Positions 51,659 to 62,616 of a stretch of 64,000 bases of DNA are shown piece after piece; within the stretch, counting starts at the first letter, position 1; every line of letters starts with the position of its first letter. A program made the position numbers and the translations under genes. The notes under the pieces are model-generated. The model searched no databases, was not told the origin of the DNA, and saw only the letters and a list, made by a program, of their open reading frames with translations. Origin of the DNA: Amphibalanus amphitrite (Eukaryota > Arthropoda > Thecostraca > Balanomorpha > Balanidae); NCBI RefSeq assembly GCF_019059575.1, contig NW_024881535.1, positions 372,001-436,000 of the forward strand. The letters are read 5' to 3'.

Positions 51659-51868
51659 TCAGTCTAAGGGTTCCCAAAAAGAGGGTGATCTCTTCTCTGG
51701 CCGACTTTTGACAAACTGCCTCTCAACCTCCTCGAGGTCAAGCTCGAGGGGCGAGGGCAGCCTTCTGGTGAATGAAAATGAGTAGGAGAATGAGTGGGAG
51801 TAGGAGACATGCGACAGACGGTCCGAGAACGAACGTTCTGCTGATGCACTTGATACGGGGACCGTCAA
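51659..51868 (-). pseudogene. hAT transposase C-terminal remnant
   Basis: The minus-strand frame opens with TVPVSSASAERSFS, which fits the conserved PVSxASAERSFS core of the hAT transposase C-terminal dimerisation domain. The downstream residues that normally follow this motif in hAT proteins are not recognisable; instead it goes on to a Ser-rich stretch, then LELDLEEVERQFVKSR and a stop. No ATG opens it, and nothing upstream within the remaining 170 bp could encode the catalytic region. It is therefore a relic left by internal deletion, useful mainly for assigning the surrounding element to hAT. Confidence 0.7.
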
Positions 51869-52114
51869 AAACAGGCGTACTATTATAACCGCCTATCATG
51901 AATGTTGCACCGGTCTTCTGTTCCCTTGTCAACATCAGCCAAATTTTGTGGGGGCAAAAACATAGTCTTGCCCCCACGGCCTCCTGCCAGTGGGGGCAGT
52001 CTGCCCCCACTGCCCCCCCGGTGGCGCCGCCCTTGTTTTGTAAGAGTTATTCATGAAAGACCGAGGAGGGGTTGTTCGCCCCCCCCCCCCCTTCCCCATA
52101 AATGCAAGGGTTAA

Positions 52115-53229
52115 ACGTCCAGACTCAAAATCATGTCCCTCCAAGTAGCATCTGTATTGTTAGCCCTGTCAGCAGCGACCTTCGTTCAGCCTTTGTTGAC
52201 AGCAGCGCAGTGTTACCTTTTTGCAATCCCTAAACAGAAGTACTGTCCCTACCGCTGGTGTTCAGTTCATCGCCCATGACGTCATATTTCTGACGTCACG
52301 AGACCCAACTGAGCTGGAAGGGTGAACTACCACAGTACAAACATAACCATATCCACATTGATTGAGAGCACGAAATCCGACGAAAGAGACACATTCACAG
52401 AACCATGCTGCAAGACCTGCTGACTACCACAGGGGGTGATCACACTTCTCCGCAACTTTCGATTTCGCGCATCACGACAGCACCGGGAAGCCGATATTTC
52501 TCGGGATGACCCTGTCACCCGTCAGCCCTGCAGTCGCCACGCGGCTGCACTGTCTGTTGTCTTGTTTATACCGGAGGCGTCGCGCGGCATGGGCCGTGAC
52601 GTCACTGGGGCGCTCTGAACTCATTCATCAATCTCGCTCTCTGGGTGGGCGTCGGAGCGCTACTGGAACTGCTCCGGCAGCGGGGAGGGACAGCCCAGTG
52701 AGACCACAGGTCTGTGTAGATTGCAGCTCACGTGCTCGGCTAATGTGCTGACAGCTGAGGGTTTCCGGAGCTCTTGGTAGACACCCGGTGACTGGGAGAT
52801 AGTGTCGACCGGTTCCTCCCACCGCAGAGCCGTGAAGGGTGCCAACTAATAAAACTTATCATCAATTTCCCAGGAACGGAAACTTGCTGAGTGCTCACGG
52901 CTCAGTCGGGCTGACCTGTGCCAATAGTTAGAGGCTAGAAGGAATGGTCTCTGCACATTTGGAATAGTTGTGGTTCAGACAGTAGGTGAGTTTGTTGCCA
53001 GTTGCCACACTCACGGTTCTGAAATATCTATGTAATCGTCCATAAGCCTTTCCCATTTACAAATACCGTTCCAACTGTCCTGCGCCTGACTGTTATGTGA
53101 TGCAGGACGGTTTAGCCCTTATAAAGACCATGTATCAATATAGCAAACATACAATTGCTGTTAGTATCATAACGTTTAGGCTGTTCTTCGCCTCATCAGC
53201 AATGCACTTAAACGCTGTTTCCATCCCAT
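52115..53229. other. Unique sequence, nothing recognised
   Basis: Two TGACGTCA sites near 52278-52298. Open frames below 85 codons show no domain. Confidence 0.45.
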
Positions 53230-54115
53230 TTAACCCTATTAGTGGCAGGCTCCTGGCTACCCCATATTAGTGGCAGGGGGGGGGGCTGTTTACGACCCCC
53301 CCTTGATATCTCGAGATCTAACCGGCCGATTTTCAAAATTCAAACGGCATTCGATTTGGCTCAACGAGATCTACATTTCTAAAAAAAATAAAATTAAAAA
53401 ATGTCAATAGGGGGTAGAGGGGGGTAAAAACGGGCAAATTGCAGATACATTTTAGACTGTTTATCACGGCCAGGTTTCTGAACCAATCTTAACGCAACTT
53501 TTGCCGATCGATAGAGAATGAACCAGGAATTCACATGGATAATAAAAATATGCATTTTCAAAAATCATAGGCGGATACAGGTCATTGAGATTGGGGGTAC
53601 ACAATAAGTATAGTAAATAAGGTTTTTGTTGGTACTGTTTCTAAAAAGGGTGGCAATGGTCTTGTTATGTTACAATTTTTTTATGAGAGAACGACTAAAA
53701 TTGTATTGGTCATGCATAGGCGGTGTCAGGGCACCTATGTTGGGAGGTAAAAAATAACCCCCCTTTTTGGACGCCTGGATCCGCCTATTATAGCAAAAAC
53801 GTGTCAAAAGAGGATGCACAATAACTTTGTATATGTTATCACATGATACCTTTCATTCACTGTTCGTAAAACTGGTGCAGCATCGTGATCTTCGCCCAAA
53901 TGACTCGCTTCACGAATAGGACCCCCAATTCCCAGTGCTCTGGAGCCGCCCCTGGTAAAGTTATGAACTTGAAATTTTCAGGGAATGTGCCCAGTTTAGT
54001 TTTAGGAAAAGTCAGAAAATTCCAGCATCGTAGCTTCAGCGGTTTCGGAGATATTCCCGAAAAACCTGAGGGGTGGATAAAAACACCCCCCCCCCCCTGC
54101 CACTAATAGGGTTAA
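53230..54115. mobile_element. E8: TTAA-flanked piggyBac-type MITE
   Basis: Ends TTAACCCTATTAGTGGCAGG and its exact 20-bp inverse. The left end has TATTAGTGGCAGG twice, 28 bp apart (53237, 53265). G/C-run hairpins lie at both ends. Unlike the other members it has few AGGTCA words. The interior contains hAT-like ends (ATAGGCGGATACAGG near 53567, CCTGGATCCGCCTATTA near 53775, and a GCCGCCCCTG end at about 53946), so other MITEs have inserted and decayed inside it. Confidence 0.9.
53567..53791. mobile_element. Decayed hAT-like MITE inside E8
   Basis: Inverted ATAGGCGGATACAGG and CCTGGATCCGCCTAT ends resemble those of the MITE at 5267-5425. The flanks share only a CAAAAA core, so the target duplication is degraded or the borders are off by a few bases. 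A second GCATAGGCGG end at about 53715 suggests more than one copy. Confidence 0.5.
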
Positions 54116-54887
54116 TTGCTCTTTCAACTCACCACTGGACTGAAGTCCTAAGGTGTTCTCCCCATTGGACCACTGGGTTTCCTCATCGACTCCCGTTTCT
54201 GTCATTGCTCTGGAGTTCCCATGGGAGTACCCTGTCTGGGGAACTGAGAATGGCGGGCACTCTCCGGTCTAACTTCTGAGACAGACAGACGCAGCTTCCA
54301 CATGAAAATGTGTCGAGTACTTTCATCAAACTTGTCGCCAAATCAGTGACTTCACCACAGAACTTTGCAAGTGCTCATGGAGACGCAAAATTTGGCAGCA
54401 TTTCGATAGGCATTGTAGGTAAGCACAGACTACAGAGAGCTGAGCCAATATAAACTTCAAAACAAGTATCGTTCGGTTTCGCTTTTGCTGAATTTCAACT
54501 GCAGGCTGGCTTTGGGATTTTCCAGTCCACATGTTTTGCTTCGGGTGGCATTTTAGATTTACTCCCGAGTCGGAACTGACACGTTTGACAAATGTTATGC
54601 ATCCCGAAGATGAAAAATGATCCGTAATTTGCAGTTTTAAGCCATTTGCGTACATAAGTCTTCTCTCCGGCACAGTTAAGCGTTGCTAATGCTTGTCGCA
54701 GGTACAAATGTACTCTGCTAACACTTTGAGTGTTGTTTTACAGTTCTATACATAAATAAGTAGGCCGTTTTGGAAATCGACCAGCCTGTTCGTGTAGAGC
54801 CTTATAAAAACCTTCTTATATGGAAACAGGACATTTCCCTTCGAACATCTGATGGGCGATAGGTAGATATACGGAGAGGGAAGATCA
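54116..54887. other. Unique sequence, nothing recognised
   Basis: The minus-strand frame 54326-54673 (115 codons, from a non-repetitive region) has no domain I recognise and overlaps another frame. It could be an exon but nothing supports it. Confidence 0.35.
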
Positions 54888-55216
54888 ATTGGGACCAGGG
54901 TTGTATACCAATCAAGTCGATTGAATTGATTGATTTGATTCAACGCGTATTTTGAGTTGATTGGATTGAGTCGATTGACTTTTCGAGATGACTGGTTGAC
55001 TGACTCGTTTGACTTTAGCGACTGGTTGACTGATTTGATTCCCGAAAATTAGAGTGACTCGTATGATTGAGTCGATTGAATGGAAAGTTCCAATAAGTTT
55101 TAGTTGACAAAAAATAATGACACCAATTGATGACATCAAAGATCACAAAACTACACTGAAAACTGCTTGTCATCACAACTGCAATATGGGGTAGATGGCC
55201 AAATAAAGAACAGGGC

Positions 55217-56389
55217 CTAACCCGCGCCCCGTAGGGGGGGGCCGAAACGGCCCCCCCCTGTCCTTTTCGGTCGATATCTCCTAAACGGCTGGAGATATCG
55301 CCACCAAACTTTCAGGACCCCTCCGGGCATCAATTTTGCACATTGTGACCAAAAATTTTTCTAGAGGCTATGATAGGTTGGCCACAAATGACGTCAGAGT
55401 GACGTCATGTTCTGTCATTTTCGACCGAAAAAAGACCTTCGCGAGAAGACCTGTCAGGACTACAGCTTTGAAGATACAGAAAAATGATCAAGACATAAAA
55501 GGTGTAGAATTGACAGGGCTACAAAACTGCTATCTCGAATTTTTGAAATTTTTGAGTTTTGACCCCCAAAAATCAAAAAAGCATTTTTTTGGATATATTC
55601 GCCAAAAAATCCAAAAAGTTTTTTGAGTTTCGAAAAAACCGGAATATATGTGATAGTGCCTACCGTCTTCTATCTACATACCAAATTTCAGATCGATACC
55701 TCGTTTTTTGGCCAAGTTATAGCGAAAAAACTGTTCAAAAATGATGACGTCAAATTTTCAAACTCAATTTTTGGCAATTCTAGAACTCGTAGAGCAAAAC
55801 GAAGACCACCATTAGACTCCCCGTGACGAGCTGCATCGAATCGATACCCATTTTATGCAAAAATATCAACTTTGAAATTTGACCTAATTTGACCTGACCT
55901 TGACCTGACCTTCACAAAAACGTGACCTAGGCTGGCCCCAAAGGCTGCCTAACCCACATAATCGCATTTGTCATGTAAAATGGACCATAAAACATGTATC
56001 ACAAGACACATTCATATTGTGACCCCCGGTGACCTGACCTCGCTGTGACCTGACCTGGTATCAGTGACCTCAGATAGCAAAGTATGTGTTTGTCGAACAA
56101 TGTACCATCGATGGTTTTCAATAAATTACCAATTTACTCGCTTTCACAGCACATTTCTTGAATTGCCTGTAAACGGTGAAAATCTGACCTTTGACCTGAC
56201 CTGTGACGTCATCGGTTTGACCTAGGTCAATGAAATTTGGTCACAAGGTAGTTCCCGGGTGGGGCTATCGAACGCCGTTTGAATTTTGAAAATCGGCCGG
56301 TAACTTTCCGAGATCTTAGGGGGGGGCCGATACGGCCCCCCCCCTACGGGTGGTAGGGTCCGCCGGTAGCCCTACGGGGCGCGGGCTAA
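55217..56389. mobile_element. E9: piggyBac-type MITE with CTAA duplication
   Basis: Ends CCCGCGCCCCGTAGGG and its exact inverse, flanked by CTAA on both sides (55217-55220, 56386-56389). The right end repeats CCCTACGGG 28 bp apart (56342, 56370). Hairpin cores GGCCGAAACGGCC (left) and GGCCGATACGGCC (right). Paired TGACGTCA sites at 55389-55396 and 55400-55407 match those of E1. TGACCTGACC strings lie at 55880-56065 and 56185-56225. Inserted in the hAT at 54896-57969. Confidence 0.93.
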
Positions 56390-57717
56390 ACATGAACAGC
56401 CAACTTTGACTTTCAACTGCAAAAACTGCTCCAATCCTGGTGATAGAACCTAGCGATGCACCTACCTACCTTTCTGCACTCAGCAGGAAACTTTTTTTTT
56501 TAATCCAGATGATAAAGTGCAAGGCCCTATATAGGTACTTATAAAGTGTGATTAATTAATAATTCACATCTCCACATCTCCTCAGAAACAACCCACTGAA
56601 CTCTATAAATATTTGAAACCCCTACAAAAATAACTGAAACCAAAGCGTCGTTATCGTCTCGCTAATTACGTTTGCGTAATAGCTAATTTGCTGCATTGTT
56701 TAATTTGCAGCAGAACGTTTGTTGATCCTTTTCTCCCGAAAACCTAAGCATAACATATTTAATATATTTCATTTTCCTTAAAATATTTTACCGAATATTA
56801 TTAAGTGGTTTTATTTCAAATGAAATAATAATTAAAACGAAATTGGTGTTGTACAATACAACCGATTTATTTATGATGATCTACCATACTACATGATAAT
56901 CAATGACATCATCTTACCAAAAAATCAAAAGACGTAGAATAAGGATTTATAAAAGCTTAGCATACTTATTGGCAAAACGTTTTCTTTGTTTTTTCGCAGT
57001 CGCTCCGTGCCGTTTTCGTGTTTTAATTTTTTTTTTGTTCCTACTTCCTTTGTCCTTAACTTATCCTGTGGTTCCAGAGTCCCTGTCCTCTCCATTTCCT
57101 TTTAAATATATTTTTAATGCTCATCCCTATTCCCCAGTCCTAACAGTTTCAAATTGTATTGCAATAAAATGTTTTGAATTTGAATTCTTCACATATAACC
57201 TATCTACCTTCGTTGGTACTGTTGGTAGCTAGTGACACATCTAGGCAGGTAAGTAGGTACCTACCTGCTTTCCTGCTGTCTTCATAAAGCATACCTAATG
57301 AAGGTGTCAAATTTTTAGCACATTTTCAACACTTTCATATGGTGTCGGTGTGGCATGAAACCTAGCTAGGTTCATTATGTTCAGGGTTCAATTCAGAAGA
57401 GCTCCGCATAACTCACATAAGAGACAGACAGGGGCTTTACATGGGGTAGATGGCCTAATGACTTAGCTGGAATATGGCCAAAATTAAATTGACAACTTTT
57501 AGGTGAAAGGTGGTGATTTGGGTTAAAGGGCGTTTGTTGAAGTCAACTACTGGGTTATTTTGCACCCATTAAATGAAACTTCTGCTCCAATTCTACCCAT
57601 TGAACCTCAATATCATGATCCACCTGTCCATCACTAGGTATCCTTCCTTATTACATAGAAACTTTGAATGGCATGGCAATTTATAATTTTAAATGACAAT
57701 ATTTTTATGTTTCTTCT
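56390..57717. other. Interior of the 3.07-kb hAT element
   Basis: AT-rich, without a recognised transposase. 57155-57195 (GTATTGCAATAAAATG then TTTGAATTTGAATTC) resembles a polyadenylation signal and 3' tail as in non-LTR retroelements or a processed transcript. The plus-strand frame 56903-57232 just upstream is Phe/Leu-rich and probably not coding. Confidence 0.35.
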
Positions 57718-57748
57718 GTAGGTAGGTAGGTAGGTAGGTAGGTAGGTA
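57718..57748. repeat. (GGTA)n microsatellite
   Basis: About seven GGTA units inside the 3.07-kb hAT element. Confidence 0.95.
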
Positions 57749-57977
57749 CACCAGACTGCTATGGACACTTTTCCAAGTTGGTGGGGCAAAAAAACCTAAT
57801 GTATGTCTTGGTTTGAGTCGTTTGATTGAGTTGATTGATTCCTTTCATTGTCGCGTTTGAGTCGATTGAATCAATTCCCGAAAACTGCTCTGACTTGATT
57901 GATTTGATTGGTTTCCCAAATTTGTCGTGATTGAATTGATTGCTATTGATTGAGTCGTATACAACCCTGATTGGGAC

Positions 57978-60580
57978 AAATTTCACACTTATCTAAATCG
58001 GCTGCCTTTTTGAGAAATCTATCTAAATTGTGGATACACTCACAAGCTAATGAATATTTGTGTTCAGCAAGTAGGAACATTGTCTTCTAGACTTCTGGAC
58101 TTATCGAATTCGGAGATTCATGAAGCGAGCCGGGGGGGGAGGGGGAGGGAGAGAAACGGCAGGCCAACGTCCAGCACTAATTAATGTAGCGATGAACTAC
58201 ACATAAAGAGCGTCGTTATGCTTACTTGATTGTCTCAAAGTAACGTCTATCGAACAGTGGCTAACAATGCCACAATACGCCATGTTGGTTCGCCCTCCCA
58301 TACCTGTTGCAGCGACCCCGCGGACTGCTCCCCTGGGTTTTCAGAGGGAATAAAATGCAAAGTTTGGCTATGCTGAAGGTTCATTGTCAAAACACTGGCG
58401 ATGCTTACAATGTAAATTGTAATGCCGGAGGCAATGGTTAAACACCTTCAGCTTTTAAATTCAAATTCTATAATAATAAAAAAAATAACATTAGGGTGAA
58501 CTGTGACACGTCTAGGACAACTTGAACAAATGTAAGGGAGAACCGGGACTGCCCAAGCAATGTGATAAAAGTGGGTAAAAATCAATGGTTATTGACATTG
58601 CGCCCTTACCTACATAAATGTTAAAGTTAGTAAAACAGTCATAGTCCAACTAAGCATACACTCGAAATGAGTCAGTCAGTCGAATTGGTCATACATGAGC
58701 TTATACAACGATTAAATACAATACAATTACCAGGATTGGCTTAAAGTTACCCTTTGCCAACAGCAAACATATAAATGCAGCGTCATCTTTATTTTCGCGC
58801 CACCTTGGGTCCAATATGTCACTCCTCCCACAAACAAGTTACCGCGACACACAAACATCATCGAACGCCAACCATTTCACAGAACACTTCCCGCATACAT
58901 CCAACCATGTCAACGTGTCACGTCCGGGGCTGCGGCACGCATTTACGCGCGACCGTGACATCCTTGGCGGGACGCTTTCCCGCCATTTGTGCGCGCCAGA
59001 AATGGGACCGCGTGATCCATTGGGCGCCGACGGCCCCACCCGCGCCGCCCCCGCCTCTGTCAACATGGAGTGGGAAATACGGTGCATTACGAGAACTGCT
59101 CGAACGGGTGTCCTCCGTGGGGTCGCGGTACGAACATGTGTCCGAATGTGTGCGTGTGTGTGTTGTCGTGGTAAGCATACACGCGGGCGGATGAAGGAAG
59201 GGGGGGGGGCTAGTAATAGCGTCTGTGGACGATCGTGCGTTTTACTTATGGGGTAAGCAATGGTGGAGCGCCAGGGATGGTGTCATCATGTTGAAGATGC
59301 AACAGAGCAGCAGAATCGAATTGTGAGACATTTAGCAGGACCACCGGAATATTATAAACATTGCGACGATAAAAATGCACAAGTGCATGCAGTGCACAAA
59401 ATCTTGACGATTGTTTCACGAGCAAGTGGCAAAAGAGAAACTATTCAGTGCTGTCGAGTACGACGTGTGTGTTTTAGACTATTTCATACTTTGAAAAATG
59501 TCAAACCTTCATTACTCATTCTAAGAACTCTTCACGAACAGACATAGGTTCTGATAGCCTTGACCTACACAAGCAATACTTCTTCGTGTTGGAACGATGT
59601 AGATTAGGCAGGAGCAATGGAACGCAAAAGGGCAGCCGAGTTGACTCAATTAGACACTTAAGCACTCGTATACCTACTCCATGAATAAACAATGTGTCAA
59701 GAGGGCTAAAGAAAGCGAAATTCTGCTGCACAATGAAACAGACAAGCCCACCTTATGGCAACAGTTTTAGAGCCCCGCCCCTGCGTCCTTGCGCGCAACA
59801 GTTTGGTAAATTTGCACGACCGAGTTGATTAGTGTCCGGCCATGAGCATTGCCTGGCGCTCCAAGTTAGTCAATTGGTTAATGACACAAACATTGGCGAT
59901 TTTAACGGCGCAGAAATGTCACTGGAATACAACTGTGACTGTGACAGAAAAGGCAAAATTGAGAGGAATGAAACTATGCAGTTAAAAATGATGGTTGCTC
60001 AGATGTATTGACCGGCAACACAAATTTCTTATTACTCATTACAGAAATTCTCCCTACAGGCAATGCGAGAAGCAGCATGGAGTTAAGAGGAATGAGAGGT
60101 GGGCAACATACCCAAGACCCCCATGTGTTCTGGGTATTGCATAAACACGACATCCTCTTACCGAGTCCGCAACGCTAGTCCATGATAGCGAGATAAAGGT
60201 CACTGGCCTTCCATCAACATCTTGGTTCAGATAGCGTCACGGTTATAGGAACTCTTGAAAATGAACATTCGAGCGCTCCTTATTCTCCGTAGTTTCTAAG
60301 GGCCAAGGGGCAAGTTTACGAATGCACGGAGTGTTTTTTATGACTCGATTTGTGCAGCGAAAGTTTGACCATGGGTGCAGTTATAGGTGGATTCTAGTCC
60401 TGTGAGTGTTTTGAAGCTAATCAACATGATCCCCACCAATGAATGAAAATCGGGTACAGCAATCTACGCTTGCCCCAACAAAAACATTCATGAGCTAGCT
60501 GACATATGTCACCACCGCCATCCCGAAAACAACACTTTCCCCACATCTCAACATAACCGAAGAGAGAGCCACGTCACGTC
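57978..60580. other. Unique sequence, no gene supported
   Basis: 58775-59256 has overlapping GC-rich plus-strand frames of 139 and 146 codons, with a minus-strand shadow. Low-complexity Pro/Ala and Cys/Arg composition and no domain make them doubtful. A G-run lies at about 58130-58150. Confidence 0.4.
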
Positions 60581-60582
60581 AG

Positions 60583-60624
60583 GCGTTCTCAGCAGCTGAG
60601 CCGGCCGTTCTCAGCAGCTGAGCA
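60583..60624. repeat. 22-bp direct duplication
   Basis: CGTTCTCAGCAGCTGAG occurs twice in tandem with a GCCGGC-type spacer, immediately before the 29-bp array. Confidence 0.8.
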
Positions 60625-60630
60625 GACGCA

Positions 60631-60785
60631 TGTGAGAATGCCTGTGATACTCGAATGTCTGTGAGAGTGCCTGTGATACTCGAATGTCTGTGAGAGTGCC
60701 TGCGATACTCGAATGTCTGTGAGAGTGCCTGCAATACTCAAATGTCTGCGAGAGTGCCTGCGATGCTCGAATGTCTGTGGGAGAG
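60631..60785. repeat. 29-bp minisatellite, about five units
   Basis: CGAATGTCTGTGAGAGTGCC-type units recur at 60652, 60681, 60710 and onward with a 29-bp period and few changes. Minus-strand frames across it repeat a His-Ser-Arg-His-type peptide and are artefacts. Confidence 0.93.
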
Positions 60786-62616
60786 AGCCGGCCGGCACTC
60801 GGCTCTGCCACAAACAGCACATTGTCTCGGTGTCGCTGCAGAGACAATGGACCGGACACCCGACACCTTTCTCCGACTGCCTCCTCCCTCCTCCCCTCCC
60901 TTTACCAGCGCCGTCTCCGACTTTCGTACTGAGGTCTGGAGGGTGGAAGAATCGTCAGACGACTCTCCCCGACACATTGGATCATCTTCTTTTCGTCTTG
61001 TTTTGTTTTAACCGTATCGCATCAATTGTCTTATATTTGTCAACATCCATACCTTTACCTCTAAGCGCTTCCCTACTGCTACTAAAAACACACCTACAGG
61101 TAGGTGTATTTTATGAAGGGGGCGGGCGGTATCCGGCAGGTCTGCCGAATGCCGCCCCCTCCATATCTTTCCTGACGAGCCTATCCCACCAAAGATCAAA
61201 CACACGAGTCCAGGGTTCAGGCAGTTCTATGAACTGATCAGCAATTAGGACCGGGGCGGCGGCGTCGGTGGCGGCGGCGAGGACAGTGCCTATTTGCCCC
61301 GGGGCGGAATATTTGTCTGTCGCACCTGGCCGCCAACGCGGGTCAACTGTTGGTGACGTCATTTCCGCAGCAGACGATGTGGTGGTTGTGTTTGCCCTCC
61401 GGTGGTGCTATCGGAGAGGTGTGTCCATTGGGGAGGGGAGGGGGATGCATCCGGGAAGTTGCGTCAGGTGTCATTTTGGGGATGGGTTTGATATCCTGTC
61501 GATCTTATTGCTGTTGGGCTGTGTAAGTGTTTGGCCTAGGATACCGACTTAATGCAGGAATCTGTTTTCACTGTTCCATTCAGGACTTCACATAACATAA
61601 TTTCGGGCAAGTGTACCGGAACTTTCGTAAATAAACAACCATCGCTATAATGCACAGTCACCTACCAAACGAACCCCAAAATCTTGCTGACACTGTGCAC
61701 ACACCAGTGCACCGGTTGCGCTTTGATGCACGCTGGTTAGTTCCACAGCTCACACCCTCGTCTGTTGACATCGCCCAGCCCCTGCAGCTGCTCTGGTAAT
61801 TCTCCATAGGTCCGCTGGTCGCTGTCAGCTGACAGATGTTGCATCATCACGTGAGGGGACCCGACTCACCGCTGCACGTGCAACTTGGTAACGTGCACCA
61901 AGGTGCGTGGCTTCCCTCTCCCCCACATAGAGAAAATCATCTAAAAAAAAAAAAAAAACAGATTTCGTTGCCTTGTGCAATATGCAATGAGCATTATTCC
62001 AAACACATTCACATGACGTTAGCTCCAAACCGGGCTCAAGTTCGGTTTTCGTCGACCCACAAAATCTCCTGCGAGCATGCGTCGTTGCTAAGGGGAAGTA
62101 ATCCTGGCAGTAGCATTCCACTATTGCATAATCCCAGAGATGTGAGATTCATGGAATGTTTATGAGAGCATGTAGCGAATTTATCGCATTTCTGTAGAAA
62201 TCTAGGCCGATGATATGAGAGTTCAGTGAGCTGACAGGTCTCTCGGTGAAAAATTAGCAAATCGCGCGGTTGCCCCAATATTCATCAGCGCAAGACATCG
62301 CACGAGGAATCAAATGGTGAGCTTCGTGTTTATGCCCGCAAATGCAACGAAAATGAAACCCTCGGGAATGTTTCGATCTACATTTGGTGAAGCAAGATCC
62401 AAAAGCGATAAGGAAAAACATGTTATATAAGAGATTGTAATGCACGGCATTAATGAACTACTTTTTACTGTCGTTAGGGGATCACAGCAATATTAAAAAA
62501 AACGCCCATGACCATCATTTTTAGAAGCAATATTATCAATCTTCGTCCACCTACATAAGCAATGTTTAGACTAAAAACAAAAACAAAATTAAGAATTGCA
62601 ATTCCCTTTTCCGCGT
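60786..62616. other. Unique sequence with one GC-rich hairpin
   Basis: A compound hairpin lies at about 61117-61162 (GGGGGCGG ... CCGGCA-GGTC-TGCCG ... CCGCCCCC). The overlapping frames at 60713-61237 look compositional. A 16-base A-run lies at about 61943. Nothing else is supported. Confidence 0.4.

Larger units (their letters stand above)
50361..52035. mobile_element. hAT element with transposase remnant
   Basis: Ends CAGTGGCGGCGCCAC and (reverse complement of the right end) CAAGGGCGGCGCCAC, flanked by exact TTTTGTAA copies (50353-50360, 52036-52043). It interrupts the right arm of E6. A perfect hairpin CAGTGGGGGCA-GTC-TGCCCCCACTG lies at 51988-52012. The minus strand keeps a hAT dimerisation-domain scrap (51659-51868). 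E7b (about 50450-51510) occupies much of the interior. Most of the transposase gene is missing. Confidence 0.9.
45503..52114. mobile_element. E6: long-armed TTAA element, host of a nest
   Basis: Left end TTAACCCTCGCCGACACGGG at 45503; right end GCAAGGGTTAA at 52111-52114. Inverted arms are about 580-600 bp. The left arm is 45507 to about 46085. The right arm is about 49825-50360 plus 52044-52110, split by the hAT at 50361-52035. Matching arm landmarks include the GTTACGAAG/TACGAAG, GTACTACGAATACCCGTCACGAC and CCCAAATGACCTTTG words. The middle holds a hAT (46170-46867), E1', an E2-like fragment and E7. Without the nested parts E6 would be about 1.6 kb. Confidence 0.82.
54896..57969. mobile_element. 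3.07-kb hAT element with GATTGA subterminal repeats
   Basis: Inverted ends CAGGGTTGTATAC and GTATACAACCCTG, flanked by exact ATTGGGAC copies (54888-54895, 57970-57977). Subterminal zones (54910-55085 and 57805-57960) are packed with GATTGA/GTCGATTGA words in both orientations. E9 (55217-56389) is nested inside, so the original element was about 1.9 kb. GGGGTAGATGGCC occurs in direct orientation at about 55191 and 57443. No transposase recognised. Confidence 0.92.

Noticed and set aside
60589-60859. Repeated His/Ser/Arg peptide frames
   Set aside because: Translation of the 29-bp minisatellite.
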